A stretch of 64,000 bases of DNA from Delphinapterus leucas (taxonomy: Eukaryota > Chordata > Mammalia > Artiodactyla > Monodontidae). Numbering within the stretch: position 1 is the stretch's first letter; each line of letters begins with the position of its first letter. Below are positions 60,895 through 64,000 of this stretch, piece by piece. The stretch spans positions 9,435,277-9,499,276 of the forward strand of contig NW_022098001.1 in assembly GCF_002288925.2 (NCBI RefSeq). The letters are read 5' to 3'. The notes under the pieces are model-generated. The model was not told where the DNA came from. It saw only the letters and a list, made by a program, of their open reading frames with translations, and made no database searches. The translations under genes were made by a program, and so were the position numbers.

Positions 60895-61683
60895 AGCTCA
60901 AGGAAAAAGCAACAAGTTATATGTAAGTGAACTCCCATTAGGCTATCAGCTGACTTTTCAGCAGAAACTCTACCGGCCAATTGGGAATGGCATGATATAT
61001 TTAAAGTGATGAAAGGGAAAACCTACAACCTACCCAGCAAGGCTTTCATTCAGATTTGAAGGAGATATCAAAAGTTTTACAGAAAAGAAAAAGTTAAAAG
61101 AGTTTAGCACCACGAAACCAACCTTACGAGAAATGTTAAAGGGACTCCTCTACATGGAAAAGAAAAGGCCACAACTAGAAATGTGAAAATTACAAAAGGA
61201 AAAATACCATTGTTAAAGGCAAATATATAGTAAAGGTAGTGTATTAACCACTTATAAAGCTAGTAGAAGTTGAAAAATAAAAGTCATAAAATCATCTATA
61301 TCCACAATATGTAGTTAAGGGATACAAAAAAACAAAATGATATAAAATATGGAGTCATAACTAGCAAATTTGGGGGGAGCAGTAGAAAAATGCAGGGTTG
61401 TTAAAATGCATTTGATCTTAAGAGATCAGCAACATAAGATAACCATATGTATAGAGAGATTGCTATATATAAACTTCATGGTAACCACAAACCAAAAATC
61501 TGTAACACATACACACTCAAAAGAGAAAAAGGAATACAAACATAACATTAAGGTAGTCATCAAATAAAAAAGGAAGAGAACAAAAGAAGAAAGGAAAGAA
61601 AATGAACTACAAAACAACCCCAAAACAAATAATAAAATGGCAATAAAAACATACCAATCAAAAATTACTTTTGATTGGGAGAT

Positions 61684-61692
61684 CAAGATGGC
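61684..61692 (+). promoter_or_regulatory. Possible YY1 site at L1 5' end
   Basis: CAAGATGGC lies a few bases into the element. Human L1 5' UTRs have a YY1 site of this form at the same place, where it sets transcription start. The assignment here is by analogy. Confidence 0.4.
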
Positions 61693-62276
61693 AGAGTAGG
61701 AGGATGCTGAACTCAGGTCCCCCACAAACACATCAAAAATACATCTACTTGTGAGAACAAACTAGATTTGCAGAAAGACAGTTCTACAACCAAGGCTGTA
61801 AGGAAAGATCTACAGAGTCAGGTAGGAAGTGAAGGGAAGCAATCAGGTCAGGACCTGCACCCCTAGAAGGAGACACAGAAGAGGGGGCGATATCATGGGC
61901 TCAGAGATCCTCCCTGGGGAGTAAGGGGTTCAAAGTACATGTTGGGAACCCCAGCTCTGAGACCCAACATCAGGAGGACAAGTCCCCTTAGCTGGTTTGA
62001 AAACCAGCAGGACTTACTGGAGGGCTGTAAGAAGCCTAGACTCCACTCATGCTTGCTTACTCACAAAACAAGGTGGAGGAAGCAGATTGAAGCTACCCAG
62101 GGCTCTGGCCAGTTTCCCATGGCCATCCCAGCACATGCCCCAGCCTGCACCAGGCACCTGCTCTGGCCCCTCTTTGTTTGGTGCTATTTCCTTCTAAGAT
62201 GAAGGTGCCATTATCAGGAGGGAGGAGAGTGCACACTTAGAGGGAAAGGAACCAGCTCAGAATCAACAAAGCAACT

Positions 62277-62304
62277 GATCAACAAGCACTGATCAACAAG
62301 CACT
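62277..62304 (+). repeat. Short tandem duplication in L1 5' UTR
   Basis: The unit GATCAACAAGCACT occurs twice in tandem, followed by a third GATC. Confidence 0.85.
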
Positions 62305-64000
62305 GATCCTCAGTGCTTCTGCTCCAGCAATTTTGGACCCACCCCCACCCCTGATAGGGTGGTGATGGACACTGAGTATAGGAGAGGCCCTTGCTTATAC
62401 CTGGTGCTGGCTTCAGTCCACAAAGGTGATAGCTGCCACAGCAACCTGGGGGAAGATGTGACCTGTGCTCACTTCATATCCAGCTCTCCCATCAAACAAC
62501 TGGGCACATGATGACTGCATAGGGACACTCCCATAAAAGGACACCCCTTCAAGACCAGGATAGGTAAACTGTTTCACCTAATTTCATAGAGATATAAAAA
62601 GTTAAAATGAGAAGACAGAGGAATTTTTCTCAAATGAAAGAACAAGAAAAAACTCTGAAAAAAAATGAAACAGATAAATAATTTACCACATAGAGAATTT
62701 ATAGCATTAGTAATAAGAATGTTCACTGAACTTGTGAAAATAATGGAAAACACAGTGAACATTTTAACAACAGACTAGAAAATGTAAAAAAGGACCAGTC
62801 AGAGCTGAGGAATACAACACCTAAAATGAAAAACACACTAGAAGTGATTAACAGGAGACTGTGTGATACAAAAGAATGCATAAGTGACCTGGAAGGGAGA
62901 AAAATTAAAATCACCCAATAATAAAAAGAACACCAAAATTTTAAAATGAGGACAGTTTAAAGGACCTCTAAGACAACGTCAAGTGTACTAACATTCGCAT
63001 TATATGGGTCCCAAAATGAGAAGAGAGAAAGGGATTGAAAATGTATTTCATGAAATTATGGCTGAAAATTACCCAAACCTGAAGAAGGAAATAGATATAC
63101 AGATATAGGAAATACAGAGAGTCCCAAACAAGATGAACCCAAAGAGACCCACACCAAGACATCATAATTAATTGGCAAAAGTTAACAATAAGGAGAAAAT
63201 TTTAAAGGCAGCAAGAGAAAAAAAGCCACATACAGCCCCATAAGGCAATCAACTAATTTTTCTGCAGAAAGTTTGCTGGCCAAAAGGGAATGACATGATA
63301 TATTTAAAGTGCTGAAAGGGAAACACCTACAACCTGGGATAATCTGCCTGGAAAGTTTATCATTCAGAACTGAAGGAGAGATAAAGAACTTATCAAACAA
63401 AAACTGAAAGAGTTTCTCAATATGAAACTAGCCCTAAAAGGAGTGTTTAAGGGTCTTCTCTAAGAGGAAATAAAAGGCTACAGCAAGAAGAGTTTATAGA
63501 AAAGGAAAAATCCCACTAATAAAGTCAAATATATAGTAAAGGCTGTGGATCAGCCACCTAAATAAGCTAGTATGAAGATTAAAAGACAAAACTTGTAAAA
63601 TCAATTATAACTAAATAAACGGGATAATCATGAAGATGTTAAATATGAAATTAAAAACACAAAACCTGGGGGAGGGGAGTAAAAAATGTAGAGATTTTAG
63701 AATATGTTTGAACTTAAATGATTATCAGTTTAAAACAAATATAGTTTTACATCAACATATATGAACCCCATTAAAACCACAAATCAAACCCCCACAATTA
63801 ATACATAGAAATTGGAGAGAAAGGAACACAGGCATACCACTAAAGAAAATCATCAAACCACAAGGGAATAAACTAAAAGAAGAAGAAATGAAAAGAACTA
63901 CAGAAACAATCAGAAAACAAGTTACAAAATAAGTACATACTTATCAATAATCACTTTAAATGTCAATGGACTAGATACTCCAATGAAAAGTCATAGGGTG

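Larger units (their letters stand above)
59330..61670 (+). mobile_element. L1 5' region (5' UTR and decayed ORF1), sense
   Basis: The GC-richer block at 59350-59800 fits a 5' UTR. From about 59990 (AGTTTAAGATAATGATCATG, AATTAAAAATACTCTAGAAG) it reads as ORF1 with many stops. About 61110-61670 is the ORF1-ORF2 linker (AGAAATGTTAAAGGGACTCC). It stops at the start of the next L1 near the ORF2 start. It is interrupted by an LTR-like insert and a SINE. Confidence 0.65.
61671..64000 (+). mobile_element. L1 with 5' UTR, sense, continuing past window end
   Basis: Begins TTGATTGGGAGATCAAGATG. 5' UTR to about 62560 with GC-richer sequence. Decayed ORF1 at about 62580-63420 (..CAGTCAGAGCTGAGGAATAC.., ..ATTACCCAAACCTGAAGAAG..). 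Then the linker, and from about 63936 the ORF2 start, reading SLNVNGLDTPMKSHR up to the window edge. ORF1 is broken. Confidence 0.75.

Noticed and set aside
1..64000. CRISPR array, toxin-antitoxin, phage or other accessory defence system
   Set aside because: All spaced repeats here are dispersed SINE, L1 or microsatellite copies. The window is vertebrate intron and exon sequence with no such genes.

Overview
This is a mammalian nuclear genome window, most likely from a cetacean (a toothed whale or dolphin is my best guess). The main evidence is about 19 CHR-type SINEs. These are tRNA-Glu-derived retroposons of cetaceans, hippos and ruminants, and many here are the short form ending in GCGTACCGCAAAA. 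There are also several copies of the cetartiodactyl L1 family. I see no bacterial-type operon, CRISPR array, phage or other accessory system.

The only gene I can support is RGS22 (regulator of G-protein signaling 22, a testis-biased protein with several RGS domains), on the + strand. Ten consecutive internal coding exons lie at 15618-15812, 23137-23229, 24998-25170, 26102-26264, 28947-29105, 31131-31199, 33628-33789, 41913-42092, 46224-46382 and 57917-58015. Together they give 1,452 nt, or 484 codons, with no stop or frameshift. That is roughly the C-terminal third of a protein of about 1,260 residues. The exons cover the second half of one RGS box, a central RGS-like box, a last RGS box and the start of the C-terminal tail. 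The 5' exons lie before the window and the final tail exon(s) after it. Eight of the ten exons are whole numbers of codons in phase 0. Only the third and fourth share a split codon. One intron (31200-33627) has a GC-AG boundary.

Layout. 1-15617: upstream intron with an L1 fragment, four CHR SINEs plus part of a fifth at the window edge, and old L2/L1M remnants. 15813-23136: intron holding a 5'-inverted (twin-primed) L1 with nested SINEs, one of which landed in the L1's own target-site duplication. 23230-41912: short exons separated by introns with ancient L2, MIR, L1M and Tigger copies, a few SINEs and a 3.2-kb L1. 42093-57916: introns with a MER1/Charlie3-type DNA transposon, long antisense L1M fragments, and a younger L1 interrupted by a 100-base assembly gap and a SINE. 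58016-64000: 3' intron carrying two head-to-tail L1 5' regions, the first interrupted by a SINE and a short retroposed LTR-like fragment.

Almost all open frames outside the ten exons come from L1 ORF2 or from reading through SINEs, and are not genes. Family names for repeats are from recognition of the sequence and were not checked against a repeat library.
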